From: an uncultured bacterium
GTDB lineage: Bacteria > Planctomycetota > UBA1135 > GCA-002686595
Assembly (NCBI GenBank): GCA_937910685.1
Contig: CALEMP010000129.1
Coordinates: forward strand, 1-62,927
Length of the DNA: 62,927 nt
Reading direction: 5' to 3'
In this document: positions 55,505 through 62,927 of the stretch, piece after piece
Numbering within the stretch: the first letter of the stretch is position 1
Layout of the letters: the number at the start of each line of letters is the position of its first letter
Notes under the pieces: generated by a model
Databases searched by the model: none
Told to the model about the DNA's origin: nothing
Seen by the model: only the letters and a program-made list of their open reading frames with translations
Position numbers and translations under genes: made by a program

Positions 55505-56244
55505 GCCGATCGCGCGAAAGTGTGGGGGGAGTACTGGCCCTCTTCGGCGGCCTCGCCCTGTTGGGCATGACCTTTTCAGGTCAATGCTCTCGCTCGGCGC
55601 TAGCCATCGGGGAAGAACCGTTTTTGAACGAGGTCTTCGATCCTGTGGGATCTCCCCTGGGCTGGAAAGTGGATGGCTGCGAGTCCCTGCCCGATGGGCG
55701 CGTCATGCTGCGGTGCTCGCCCTTGGGGGATGCTACGCCCGAGTTCGTGGCTGACGAGCAGGAGACCGAAGCCCTGGCCAAGATGCCGAAAGGGATGGGG
55801 AAAATGCAGCCCAAACCTTGGGCGCACCTGAAGCAGCGTGAAGGATTTGGCCCCAGCGGGGCACTCCTAGTACGGCACCCGATCAAGACCAGCTTGGACC
55901 AACGCAAGAAACTCTTTCGAGGCCTCAACTACAAGGGGATCGAGAGCCTGAATACCAAGGGCGAGGCCTTGCCCATGGATGGGGGGCGCATTTCTTGGGG
56001 CCCCTATGAGGTGCCCTGGGTGCACCTGAGGCACTTCGAGAGGGTCGATGGGGAGCCCACCTTTCACGATACCTTGAGGGTCGACTTGACGAGTGGCCCG
56101 AGGGCATTGATCTTGCACCTCGCCTTTCCGCCCAGGGCCCGCGCCCGACATGAGGACCTTGAGCCGTTTGTCGCGGCTTGGTTGCCTCCCGCGTTGGATT
56201 CCGGACAGAATCCGGAAGGGGACGAGTCGCCCCAGACTCCTTAG
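55501..56244 (+). CDS. Hypothetical exported protein
   Basis: A 247-residue protein with an N-terminal hydrophobic segment (about 8-25) that could be a signal peptide or anchor, then a soluble domain with C60 and C72 and no recognised motif. Overlaps the previous gene by 4 nt. A small inverted repeat between it and the convergent glcF could end both transcripts. Confidence 0.65.
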   Translation: MSRSRESVGGVLALFGGLALLGMTFSGQCSRSALAIGEEPFLNEVFDPVGSPLGWKVDGCESLPDGRVMLRCSPLGDATPEFVADEQETEALAKMPKGMGKMQPKPWAHLKQREGFGPSGALLVRHPIKTSLDQRKKLFRGLNYKGIESLNTKGEALPMDGGRISWGPYEVPWVHLRHFERVDGEPTFHDTLRVDLTSGPRALILHLAFPPRARARHEDLEPFVAAWLPPALDSGQNPEGDESPQTP

Positions 56245-56281
56245 GGATGGATGAATGAGGGTCCAAGTATCTCCTTGGTCC

Positions 56282-56305
56282 CCAAGTCCCGTGGGACTGA
56301 CTTGG
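56282..56305. terminator. Possible bidirectional hairpin between convergent genes
   Basis: CCAAGTC (56282-56288) pairs with GACTTGG (56299-56305), with AGTCCC/GGGACT able to pair within. It lies between the 55501-56244 gene and glcF. There is no T-tract in either direction, so the call is tentative. Confidence 0.4.
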
Positions 56306-56314
56306 TTAGGAGCC

Positions 56315-57640
56315 CTATCCCTTCGTCGGAGGCTTAGTCTTCGAAACCACCTGGGGCCCTTGAGCCAAGGATGCGGCGAGGATTTCGGCTAAGTGTTGGG
56401 GCCGAGCAGCCTTTCCTGTTCTTGAGAAACCCCCATGCCACTGCATCTGGCACCCGGGGTTCGCGGTGATCAGTACATCCGCTTCGGAGCGAGTGAACTC
56501 CTCTAGTTTGGCGTCGAGTAACTGGTTGGATTCCGCTGGATACAACAGGGCATGGATACCAGCTGACCCGCAGCAGGATCCAGAGGACGGCATCTCGACC
56601 CGCTCGATTCCAGGAATCAAATCCAACAGGGCCCGAGGCTCGGCGGTGATTCCTTGGCCGTGACAAAGATGGCAAGGGTCGTCCCAGGCAACCTTGCGTG
56701 GGGCTAGGGGTGCGAGTTGTTTCTTGAGTCGCTCAGCCCTTTGGTCTTGGGCCACAAAGGCGGAGAAATCGATCACCCGTTGTGCAAAGGCATCCGCCCG
56801 GGGGAGCCACAGGGGATCCTCAGCGAAGAGCCTTGGGTACTCGGCCATGTGGGCTCCACAACCGGCCGAGTTCAACACAATCTGCATGTCCGGTTCGCCG
56901 TCCAGGTCCTCGAAGGCTTGGATGGTTTTTTGGGCCAAGCGCCGGGCTTCGTCCAAGTCTCCGTTGTGCGCGTGAAGTGCCCCGCAACATGCGTGGTCTT
57001 GGGGCGTGTGCACATCGGCGCCGCAAGCATTGAGGACTGCGACTGTTGCGCGGTTGACATCCCCGTACAGTTGCCTTTGCACGCAACCTTCCAACATGCC
57101 CACGGCTTCCGTGCGTTCGCTTGTGCTGGGGCACACGGGGGGCAGGCTACGACGCTTGTTCGCCTCTGGAAAAACCGGCAGATGGGCCAGGGCGATTCCA
57201 CGCTGACCCAAGAGCGGTGCAATGACCTGGGGCAGTCGCAGGAGTTGCGTGAGGCGCACGGCCCCTGCCAAGAACCCAAGCACCCGGCGGTGGGGAAGCA
57301 CCAAGCGGAACCCAAACCAACGCAGGCCACGTGCGAGAAGACCCGGCGCAGGCAGATGGTCCCGGGCGCTTTCCATCAGGGCGCCGAACTGCACTCCGGC
57401 GGGGCAAACGGTTTCGCAATTGCGGCAGACCAGGCACGAGTCAAGGGCTTCCACGCAATCCTGATCGGCCTCTAGGCGTCCTTCGGCCAGGGCGCGCATC
57501 AGATGTATTCTGCCGCGGGGGCCCTCTGATTCCCGGCCGCTTTGGCGATAGGTCGGACAGGAGTTCAGGCACAGACCGCAGTGGATGCAGTCCAGGGTCA
57601 GGTCGTAGTCCAGGGGCAAGGAGCGGATCGCGGTGCTCAT
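56315..57640 (-). CDS. glcF: Glycolate oxidase iron-sulfur subunit GlcF
   Basis: A 441-residue GlcF-type protein with two ferredoxin-like [4Fe-4S] motifs near the N-terminus (CIHCGLCLNSCPTY and CLVCRNCETVCPAG) and the later cysteine-rich CCG motifs (HACCGALHAHNG and SSGSCCGSAGIH) of the heterodisulfide-reductase-type domain. It passes electrons from the GlcD/GlcE flavoprotein to the membrane chain. It is the last gene of the glc set and overlaps glcE by 4 nt. Confidence 0.95.
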   Translation of the reverse strand: MSTAIRSLPLDYDLTLDCIHCGLCLNSCPTYRQSGRESEGPRGRIHLMRALAEGRLEADQDCVEALDSCLVCRNCETVCPAGVQFGALMESARDHLPAPGLLARGLRWFGFRLVLPHRRVLGFLAGAVRLTQLLRLPQVIAPLLGQRGIALAHLPVFPEANKRRSLPPVCPSTSERTEAVGMLEGCVQRQLYGDVNRATVAVLNACGADVHTPQDHACCGALHAHNGDLDEARRLAQKTIQAFEDLDGEPDMQIVLNSAGCGAHMAEYPRLFAEDPLWLPRADAFAQRVIDFSAFVAQDQRAERLKKQLAPLAPRKVAWDDPCHLCHGQGITAEPRALLDLIPGIERVEMPSSGSCCGSAGIHALLYPAESNQLLDAKLEEFTRSEADVLITANPGCQMQWHGGFSRTGKAARPQHLAEILAASLAQGPQVVSKTKPPTKG

Positions 57641-58881
57641 GCGGGTGCCTTCTCGGGATCAAGGGTCATGGAGAAGATGCCGGCCGGATCGAGCCCGCGC
57701 GTCAAGCGTTGTTGCCAATCCGCTTGAGTGGCGGTTGGATTGGACTCTGTCCACTGGTCGTGCAAGTGGCGGTGGACACAGAGAGGGCGCAGGGATGTGG
57801 CCTCTGCACCGATGGTCTCCGCCCAAGAGGGCTTTTCCGTGACTGGCGCGTCTCCCGCCGGACCCACCAAAATACGACCTGTACCGCAATCCACCCACAG
57901 GTTTGTCTCGGTGGGCAGTTGGGCTTCAAGGGTGCCCAGGAGTTCGGCGCAGTGGGTGAGTGGACTGCCGATTTCCCAGGCGTTGCGATTCTCTGCCCCC
58001 TCTTCACCGAGGCGTTTGCGCTCGGTGGGTGCTTGGCCATCAAAGGATTCGGGCGTGCCCCCAAGGGCCGTAAGGACCCTCTCCTGATCCGTCTTCACTT
58101 GGCTCGCACGGCCCGCGAGTCCACCTTGTAGGCGTAATTCGGACTGGGTGCGCGTCAGTACCAACCAGTGCAGGCGTGGCATGGCCTGTTGGATTTCTAA
58201 GGCCTTGGTGAATCCGCTGGCGCAGTCGGCCACGGGTATGCAAAAACTCCATTCGCGTTCGGGAAGGGCCATGAGCCGCAAGCTGGCTTCCAGAATGATG
58301 GCCAGGGTGCCGCGGGAACCCGTGTACAAGCGATGAAGATCGAACCCGGTGACGTTCTTGACCAACCGTCCGCCGCTCTTAGCCAGAGTGCCGTCAGATA
58401 GCATGACCTGCATGCCCAGCACATGATGGCGCAGGGGGCCATAGCGCAATCGGTTGGGCCCCGAGCGTCCCGCTCCCAAAATCCCCCCCAGGGTGGACGT
58501 GGTCGCTCCGGGCAGGTCCGCCGGGAGGCATTCGCCTGATTGCTCAACGGCTTGGGCTAGATCACGCCAAGGGGTGCCTGCCTGGGCGGTGACCGTGCCT
58601 TCGCCAGGGATCTGCTCTAGCACCCCGGCCAGGTGCATGAGGCTGATCGGGATGGGGGCGTTGGCCGGGTCATCGAGGGCATCGGGGCGACACCAGGCCA
58701 ATTGACTTCCTGCGCCGATGGGCAGCACGGAGAAACTCCTGCGACGGGCTTCCCCCAGGACCTCCGCCAGTTGCCCGTGGTCCTTGGGTGCGAGACAAAT
58801 CAATTCACGCACTTCTTCCAGGGCGCATCCCGAGCCCTGGCCCAAGAGGTGCGCGCGGTCTGAAGCATTGGTCTGGCTCAT
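57637..58881 (-). CDS. glcE: Glycolate oxidase FAD-binding subunit GlcE
   Basis: A 414-residue FAD_binding_4 protein. LPIGAGSQLAW, MHLAGVLEQIPGEGTVTAQAGTPW and STLGGILGAGRSGPNRLRYGPLRHHVLGMQVMLSDG are typical of GlcE. The C-terminal half is shorter than GlcD and lacks its oxidase C-domain. It overlaps both neighbours by 4 nt, so the three subunits are made in fixed order D-E-F. Confidence 0.93.
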   Translation of the reverse strand: MSQTNASDRAHLLGQGSGCALEEVRELICLAPKDHGQLAEVLGEARRRSFSVLPIGAGSQLAWCRPDALDDPANAPIPISLMHLAGVLEQIPGEGTVTAQAGTPWRDLAQAVEQSGECLPADLPGATTSTLGGILGAGRSGPNRLRYGPLRHHVLGMQVMLSDGTLAKSGGRLVKNVTGFDLHRLYTGSRGTLAIILEASLRLMALPEREWSFCIPVADCASGFTKALEIQQAMPRLHWLVLTRTQSELRLQGGLAGRASQVKTDQERVLTALGGTPESFDGQAPTERKRLGEEGAENRNAWEIGSPLTHCAELLGTLEAQLPTETNLWVDCGTGRILVGPAGDAPVTEKPSWAETIGAEATSLRPLCVHRHLHDQWTESNPTATQADWQQRLTRGLDPAGIFSMTLDPEKAPA

Positions 58882-60335
58882 GTTTTGGCCTCCAGATTTC
58901 CCATGGGCGAAAAGGGCAATCCGCCGTTGCGTACTTCGCGGCAGGCGCGCAGGGGCAGAACCTTGGTTGGGTTCATGCGGCGTTTGGGATCAAGTGCATC
59001 CCGCACCCGGTGCATGGTGTTCAGGTCGTCGTCGTCGAACAGGTCGCACATGTGGGTCATCTTTTCGACCCCTACCCCGTGTTCGCCGGTCAAGGATCCG
59101 CCCCGTTCGATGCAGGCTTCCATGATCAACTGTCCCGCTTCCAGTACGCGGCGGACCTCGTCCTCGTCTCGCCGGTCGTAGGCGATATTCGGGTGCAGGT
59201 TGCCATCCCCCGCATGGAACACGTTGCCCAAGCGCAGGTTGCGTTCCTCGGCAATCTCGATTGCAAGGGCGACGATTTCCCGCAAGCGCGTTCGAGGCGC
59301 GACCACATCGGCAACGTAGAGGTCCGGCGCCACGCGCCCCATGGCCCCGAAGGCTCCCTTGCGCCCGGCCCAAAGCCGTGCGCGTTCAGCCTTGTCTTGA
59401 GCGCTGCGGATTTCCATGGCCCCGTGTTTTCTCGCCAGTTGCAGGACTAGGTCGATGGTCTCTTGCACTTCCAAGGCACCCCCTTCCGCTTCCACGAGCA
59501 AGAGCGCTTCCGCCTCCCTGGGGTAGCCCGCAGCGAAAATGCTGTCCTCCACCGCTGCGATGGTGAGCTTGTCGAGGATCTCGATGGCAGATGCTTCGAT
59601 GTGGGCGGCGATTGCTTCGGAAACGCAGTCGCAGGCCGCATCCAAGCTGGGGAAAACCGCAATGATGGTCTGGACCTCCTCGGGAAGGGGCTCAAGGTTC
59701 AGCTTAACTTCGGTCACGATCCCGAACATGCCTTCGCTACCGGTGATCAGGCCGACCAAGTCGAGGCCTTCGGGATCTGCCGGGCTGGCCAAGAGGTCGA
59801 GCACTTGGCCCTCGGCATCCACCAACTTGACTCCGCGCACGTGGCGCGTGGTGGACCCGTGCATGAAGCAGTGGGGCCCGCCCGAGTTGTTTGCCACGTT
59901 GCCTCCCAAGGTGCAAGCCGCTTGACTCGAAGGGTCCGGGGCATAGAACAGACCATGGGGCCGCGCAGCCACGCTGAGATCCGAGTTCACTACTCCCGCC
60001 TGCACATGCGCCAAACGTCCGACTGGATCAATGGTAAAGATCTCACGCATGCGCGCGGTTCCCACGGTCACGCCTCCCCCGACGGGTGTGGCTCCGCCGG
60101 TGAGCCCAGTGCCAGCGCCTCGCGGCACCACCGGGACTCCCTCTCGTGCCAATAGTTTCATGACCCGCACGGTTTCTTCCGTATCCAAGGGCAAGACGAT
60201 GGCTTGGCCCATTCCGCGCACCAATGACAACCCGTCGGATTCCCAAGCAAGGGATTCAGAGCCGGTGATCACATTGCGCGGCCCGACTATTGTGCGCAGT
60301 TCGTCGATCCAGTTCTTGGTCACCGGAAGTCCCAC
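58878..60335 (-). CDS. glcD: Glycolate oxidase subunit GlcD
   Basis: A 485-residue flavoprotein. PRGAGTGLTGGATPVGGGV binds FAD, GLFYAPDPSSQAACTLGGNVANNSGGPHC and the C-terminal GNVFHAGDGNLHPNI and GGSLTGEHGVGVEKM are hallmarks of the GlcD/D-lactate dehydrogenase family. It oxidises glycolate to glyoxylate. Two GTG starts, 60335 and 60323, are possible. Its first bases overlap the end of the ROK gene by 16 nt. Confidence 0.95.
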   Translation of the reverse strand: MGLPVTKNWIDELRTIVGPRNVITGSESLAWESDGLSLVRGMGQAIVLPLDTEETVRVMKLLAREGVPVVPRGAGTGLTGGATPVGGGVTVGTARMREIFTIDPVGRLAHVQAGVVNSDLSVAARPHGLFYAPDPSSQAACTLGGNVANNSGGPHCFMHGSTTRHVRGVKLVDAEGQVLDLLASPADPEGLDLVGLITGSEGMFGIVTEVKLNLEPLPEEVQTIIAVFPSLDAACDCVSEAIAAHIEASAIEILDKLTIAAVEDSIFAAGYPREAEALLLVEAEGGALEVQETIDLVLQLARKHGAMEIRSAQDKAERARLWAGRKGAFGAMGRVAPDLYVADVVAPRTRLREIVALAIEIAEERNLRLGNVFHAGDGNLHPNIAYDRRDEDEVRRVLEAGQLIMEACIERGGSLTGEHGVGVEKMTHMCDLFDDDDLNTMHRVRDALDPKRRMNPTKVLPLRACREVRNGGLPFSPMGNLEAKT

Positions 60336-61231
60336 GCTAGGCGAGCGGCCCCCATCCAGCCAGCGTCAGGGCCCAGGGTCGCCCGAACCACATCCGGCTT
60401 GGGCGTGCCATAGCGGCGCTCAGAAAGTGTTTCGTGGATGCCATCGATCATCTGGGGCAAGGCCGCGCTGAAGCCCCCCGCGATCACGAAGAAGGTGATG
60501 TCTAAGAGCGAAACCACATAGGACATGCCCCGTCCCAAGTCGCGGCCAACCTGGTGCAGCAGTTCCCGTTCGGGTCCCGCGGCCGCCTCGGCACGCCGGC
60601 AGAGTTCCACCGTATCTTCGGTCAGGCCCGCTTCCCGCGCGCGGCGTCTGACGTGGGTGGCAGAGGCCAGGGTTTCTAGGCAGCCGGCACTGCCGCAACC
60701 GCAGGGATGCCCTCCCTGTTCCTTGGGCAGAATCACGATGTGCCCCACCTCGCTTGCCATACCGTGGGGGCCGGTGTAGAGCCGACCGTCTTGGATCAGT
60801 CCGCCGCCGATCCCGGTGCCCAGGGTGAGCAGGCACATGTTGTCACGACCTGCTCCGGCACCGTGCCACTGTTCCCCATAGGCGGCAAGGTTGGCGTCGT
60901 TGTCCACGCGCACTTGGTCCTCGGATAGGTTGAGCCGTTGCGCGATTTCTTGGACCAAGATGCGCCCCTCGAGACTTTGGAGGTTGGCCGAAGCGCGCAG
61001 GGCACCCGTACCAGGATCAAATACCCCGGGGCAGCCTACGCCTACCGCGTCAAAGGGACCGAACGAGCGAGCGTAGTCGCAAAGTCTGTCCAGAAAGACT
61101 TCTGGCCCGTCCTGGATTTGGGTGGGCAGGGACTTTGATGCACCAACTCGTTTTTCCCCGGGCCCGACCATACCAGCCTTGACCGAGGTTCCACCGATGT
61201 CGAGACCCAGGAAACGACCGGTCGGCGGCAT
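60320..61231 (-). CDS. ROK family sugar kinase
   Basis: A 303-residue ROK kinase, probably a glucokinase. GLDIGGTSVKAGMV is the ATP phosphate motif, LGTGIGGGLIQDG the second, and CGCGSAGCLETLAS carries the ROK zinc cysteines; the metal-binding His lies before it. No HTH domain is present, so it is a kinase and not a repressor. It lies directly between the GlgA-like gene and glcD in the same unit. Confidence 0.92.
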   Translation of the reverse strand: MPPTGRFLGLDIGGTSVKAGMVGPGEKRVGASKSLPTQIQDGPEVFLDRLCDYARSFGPFDAVGVGCPGVFDPGTGALRASANLQSLEGRILVQEIAQRLNLSEDQVRVDNDANLAAYGEQWHGAGAGRDNMCLLTLGTGIGGGLIQDGRLYTGPHGMASEVGHIVILPKEQGGHPCGCGSAGCLETLASATHVRRRAREAGLTEDTVELCRRAEAAAGPERELLHQVGRDLGRGMSYVVSLLDITFFVIAGGFSAALPQMIDGIHETLSERRYGTPKPDVVRATLGPDAGWMGAARLAWDFR

Positions 61232-61237
61232 TGGCAG

Positions 61238-62725
61238 CTAGCTCCTCCTCGGGGGAGTACGACGGCGAACGCGGCGGTAGGCCTTGAGCTGTTCCTCGGC
61301 GGCAGCAGCCCAAGAGTTGTCTTCGTTCAGGCAGCGCACAACCACTTGTTTCCAGTCAGGGGTGTTCTTGTAGTGCTGCCGCGCAGCATCGATGCCATCC
61401 TCTAGCAAAGAGTCCGCGTCGTAGCTCTTGAATGAAAATCCAGTGCCGTCAAGCGGATGATCGCGCACATCCCGAACCACATCTGCGAGTCCGCCGTTCG
61501 CAAAGGTAACTGGGACCACGCCATAGCGCATGCCAATCGCCGGCAAGGTAGGCGCAGCGTGGAAGTGGGACGGCAAGAGCAAGATGTCGGACCCGCCAAG
61601 CAACACGTGGGCAGTGTTGACGTTGTAGCCCTCGATGATTCGGCAACGGCCGGCGAATGTTTGTTCGATGGTGTGCAGGCGCTCGAGAACCTCGGGACTT
61701 CCCGGGCCCATCATGACCACTTGCACCGACCGCTCCAGGAGGGGCGTGAGCGCCTCAGAGACAATGTCGAAACCACCATCGCTGTCGAACTGCCCGATCA
61801 CGCAGATCAGGGGCGTGCGGGGGCCGTTGTCCAGTTTGAGGGCCTTTTGCAAGGAGACTTTGCACCTGCGCTTGCCCGCGGTGGGATCCTTGTCTTCGGG
61901 ACCGAAGGCCTGGGAGAGCAGGGGGTCGCAGCTTGGGTCCCAAGAGCGATAGTTGATGCCAGGCGTAATGCCTACGATCTCTTTTTCGCGACGCCTAAAG
62001 GTGTCGTGGACCGTGCTGTCGTTGGGCAGGGAGGTCACTGTTCCCACCATTGTGGGGGAGTTCGTGCCGATGATTGTGGCGTACTCTGCCCCTGCCTTCA
62101 GGTAGTTGATCTTGCCGCCCAACTCGACCCCGCCAATGGCGTGGAACTCTGAGTGGGGGATTCCGATCTTTGGCAAGATCTCGCGCTCAAAACTGCCTTG
62201 CATAGCAGTGTTTTGCACGGCGAAGAAAGTGCCAGCCTTGGAGGCGGGGTGTTTCTCAACGCGGTCTTGGTACTCGAGTTTTTGAATGACCGGGATCAAG
62301 CCGGTGGTCCAATCAAAGCAGTGGATTACATCTGCGGAGAAGCGGATGAGCTCAAGGCCTTCCAGAACAGCCCGTGCGAAAATCGCGAACCGGCGCCAGT
62401 TGTCGCTGTAGGGGCCTTGGGCATCTCCGTAGGGGTGCCGCGTGCGGAAGAGCTGTGCATGATCGATCAGGCAGAGCTCCAAGCCGTTGAGCTGGCCGCG
62501 CATCACTCGCACGCGTACGGTTTCGTCCCCGTCCGGCAGAGTCAGGCTTCCCGCGTTCTTGAGCCCGGAGAGAATGGAGGTGTCGATGTCCTTGGTCAGA
62601 GGCAAAAAGACACGAACATTCGCACCCGCAGCCATCAGGGCGCGGGGGAGTTGTTCAGCGATCTCGGCGAGGTTGGTGCGGCGCACCAAGCTCTGGAATT
62701 CGGGAGTTGCGAAGGCGACCTTCAC
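61238..62725 (-). CDS. Glycogen-synthase (GT5/GlgA)-like protein lacking catalytic residues
   Basis: A 495-residue protein with the GlgA fold: VAFATPEFQSLV, HCFDWTTGLIPVI, GITPGINYRSWDP and the C-terminal ILLLPSHFHAAP. The substrate motif KTGGL of glycogen synthases is R16-T17-N18-L19 here (R15 replaces K15); the Arg and Lys of the VSRLTSQKG motif are Q312 and G317, and the Glu of RFEPCGL is H389. All three active-site elements thus differ, so ADP-glucose transfer is doubtful. GTG start at 62725. It heads the ROK-glcDEF unit. Confidence 0.78.
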   Translation of the reverse strand: MKVAFATPEFQSLVRRTNLAEIAEQLPRALMAAGANVRVFLPLTKDIDTSILSGLKNAGSLTLPDGDETVRVRVMRGQLNGLELCLIDHAQLFRTRHPYGDAQGPYSDNWRRFAIFARAVLEGLELIRFSADVIHCFDWTTGLIPVIQKLEYQDRVEKHPASKAGTFFAVQNTAMQGSFEREILPKIGIPHSEFHAIGGVELGGKINYLKAGAEYATIIGTNSPTMVGTVTSLPNDSTVHDTFRRREKEIVGITPGINYRSWDPSCDPLLSQAFGPEDKDPTAGKRRCKVSLQKALKLDNGPRTPLICVIGQFDSDGGFDIVSEALTPLLERSVQVVMMGPGSPEVLERLHTIEQTFAGRCRIIEGYNVNTAHVLLGGSDILLLPSHFHAAPTLPAIGMRYGVVPVTFANGGLADVVRDVRDHPLDGTGFSFKSYDADSLLEDGIDAARQHYKNTPDWKQVVVRCLNEDNSWAAAAEEQLKAYRRVRRRTPPRRS

Positions 62726-62780
62726 GGGGCAGCGGAGGGGTAGGTGCTGGTGGAAATGCCCGGAGAAGTACTCGGGCGAG

Positions 62781-62823
62781 GGTCCGTGGGGACCCGAAAT
62801 GCCGCGGGGTTGGCCCCGTGGGC
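62781..62823. other. Hairpins upstream of the GlgA-like gene
   Basis: Two adjacent hairpins: GGTCC/GGACC (62781-62794) and a GC-rich stem around CGGGG-TTGG-CCCCG (62801-62823). They lie in the minus-strand leader of the operon, 56 nt and more upstream of the start. Bases 62726-62927 otherwise hold no gene. No known regulatory RNA is recognised. Confidence 0.35.
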
Positions 62824-62927
62824 ATAGGAAAGTAGAAACCGCAGCCCGACTTCGCTTGCCCTCCTTCGGGCCGACCCGTGTAACTCCTTGCCTGTAAAGG
62901 GTTTACAACTTTTCAGAAATCCGATTC

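Overview
The window looks like chromosomal DNA of a high-GC, Gram-negative-type bacterium. It encodes a TonB protein, many lipoprotein signal peptides and exported proteins, and genes are packed with short intergenic gaps and many 4-nt stop/start overlaps. Content such as a DUF1446/AtuA protein with a separate small partner, DUF983, MiaE, a YgiQ radical SAM protein and glycolate oxidase GlcDEF would suit the Planctomycetota or a similar marine heterotroph. That placement is inference; no rRNA or tRNA gene was seen to anchor it. I saw no insertion sequence, prophage or CRISPR array, so this is core-genome-like sequence.

Layout. 0.1-4.4 kb: TonB, then a tightly coupled minus-strand cassette (Nudix hydrolase, GFO/IDH/MocA-like oxidoreductase, radical SAM enzyme, HIGH-motif nucleotidyltransferase). 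4.5-9.8 kb: two lipoproteins, full-length glycine decarboxylase gcvP, a small hypothetical and a DinB-like protein. 9.8-14.6 kb: phosphodiesterase-like protein, Rieske ferredoxin, DUF983 protein, mutM and an EF-P paralogue of the YeiP/EfpL type. 14.6-25.8 kb: queuosine-precursor-type transporter, SlyD-like FKBP, arginine decarboxylase, M17 aminopeptidase, Dus, threonine dehydratase-like enzyme, sulfatase-like lipoprotein, SpoU methyltransferase, PduO-type adenosyltransferase and MiaE. 25.8-36.2 kb: three genes with an in-frame TGA that are best read as selenoproteins (thioredoxin/TlpA-like, ArsC/Spx-like, SelW-like), interleaved with patatin, asparaginase, Smr, Pta, AtuA and pyroglutamyl peptidase genes. 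36.6-45.4 kb: pyruvate kinase, two ParA/MinD ATPases with a helix-hairpin-helix protein, an aminotransferase, uracil phosphoribosyltransferase and a 7Fe ferredoxin. 45.5-56.2 kb: two radical SAM proteins, a lipoprotein, a UshA-like nucleotidase and a beta-oxidation-like set (enoyl-CoA hydratase, MDR dehydrogenase, 3-hydroxyacyl-CoA dehydrogenase). 56.3-62.7 kb: a minus-strand operon with a degenerate glycogen-synthase-like protein, ROK sugar kinase and glcD-glcE-glcF.

The main discovery is the selenoprotein set. Conventional gene calling would truncate or miss all three genes. In each the TGA sits exactly at a redox-motif position (UxxC, UxxC, CxxU) and is followed at a short distance by a hairpin resembling a bacterial SECIS element. 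Other points worth attention are a -10-like hexamer placed 5-9 nt before many start codons (leaderless transcription), a nested perfect hairpin between two convergent genes, the four-gene cassette at the left end, and a GlgA homologue lacking its catalytic residues inside a glycolate oxidase operon.
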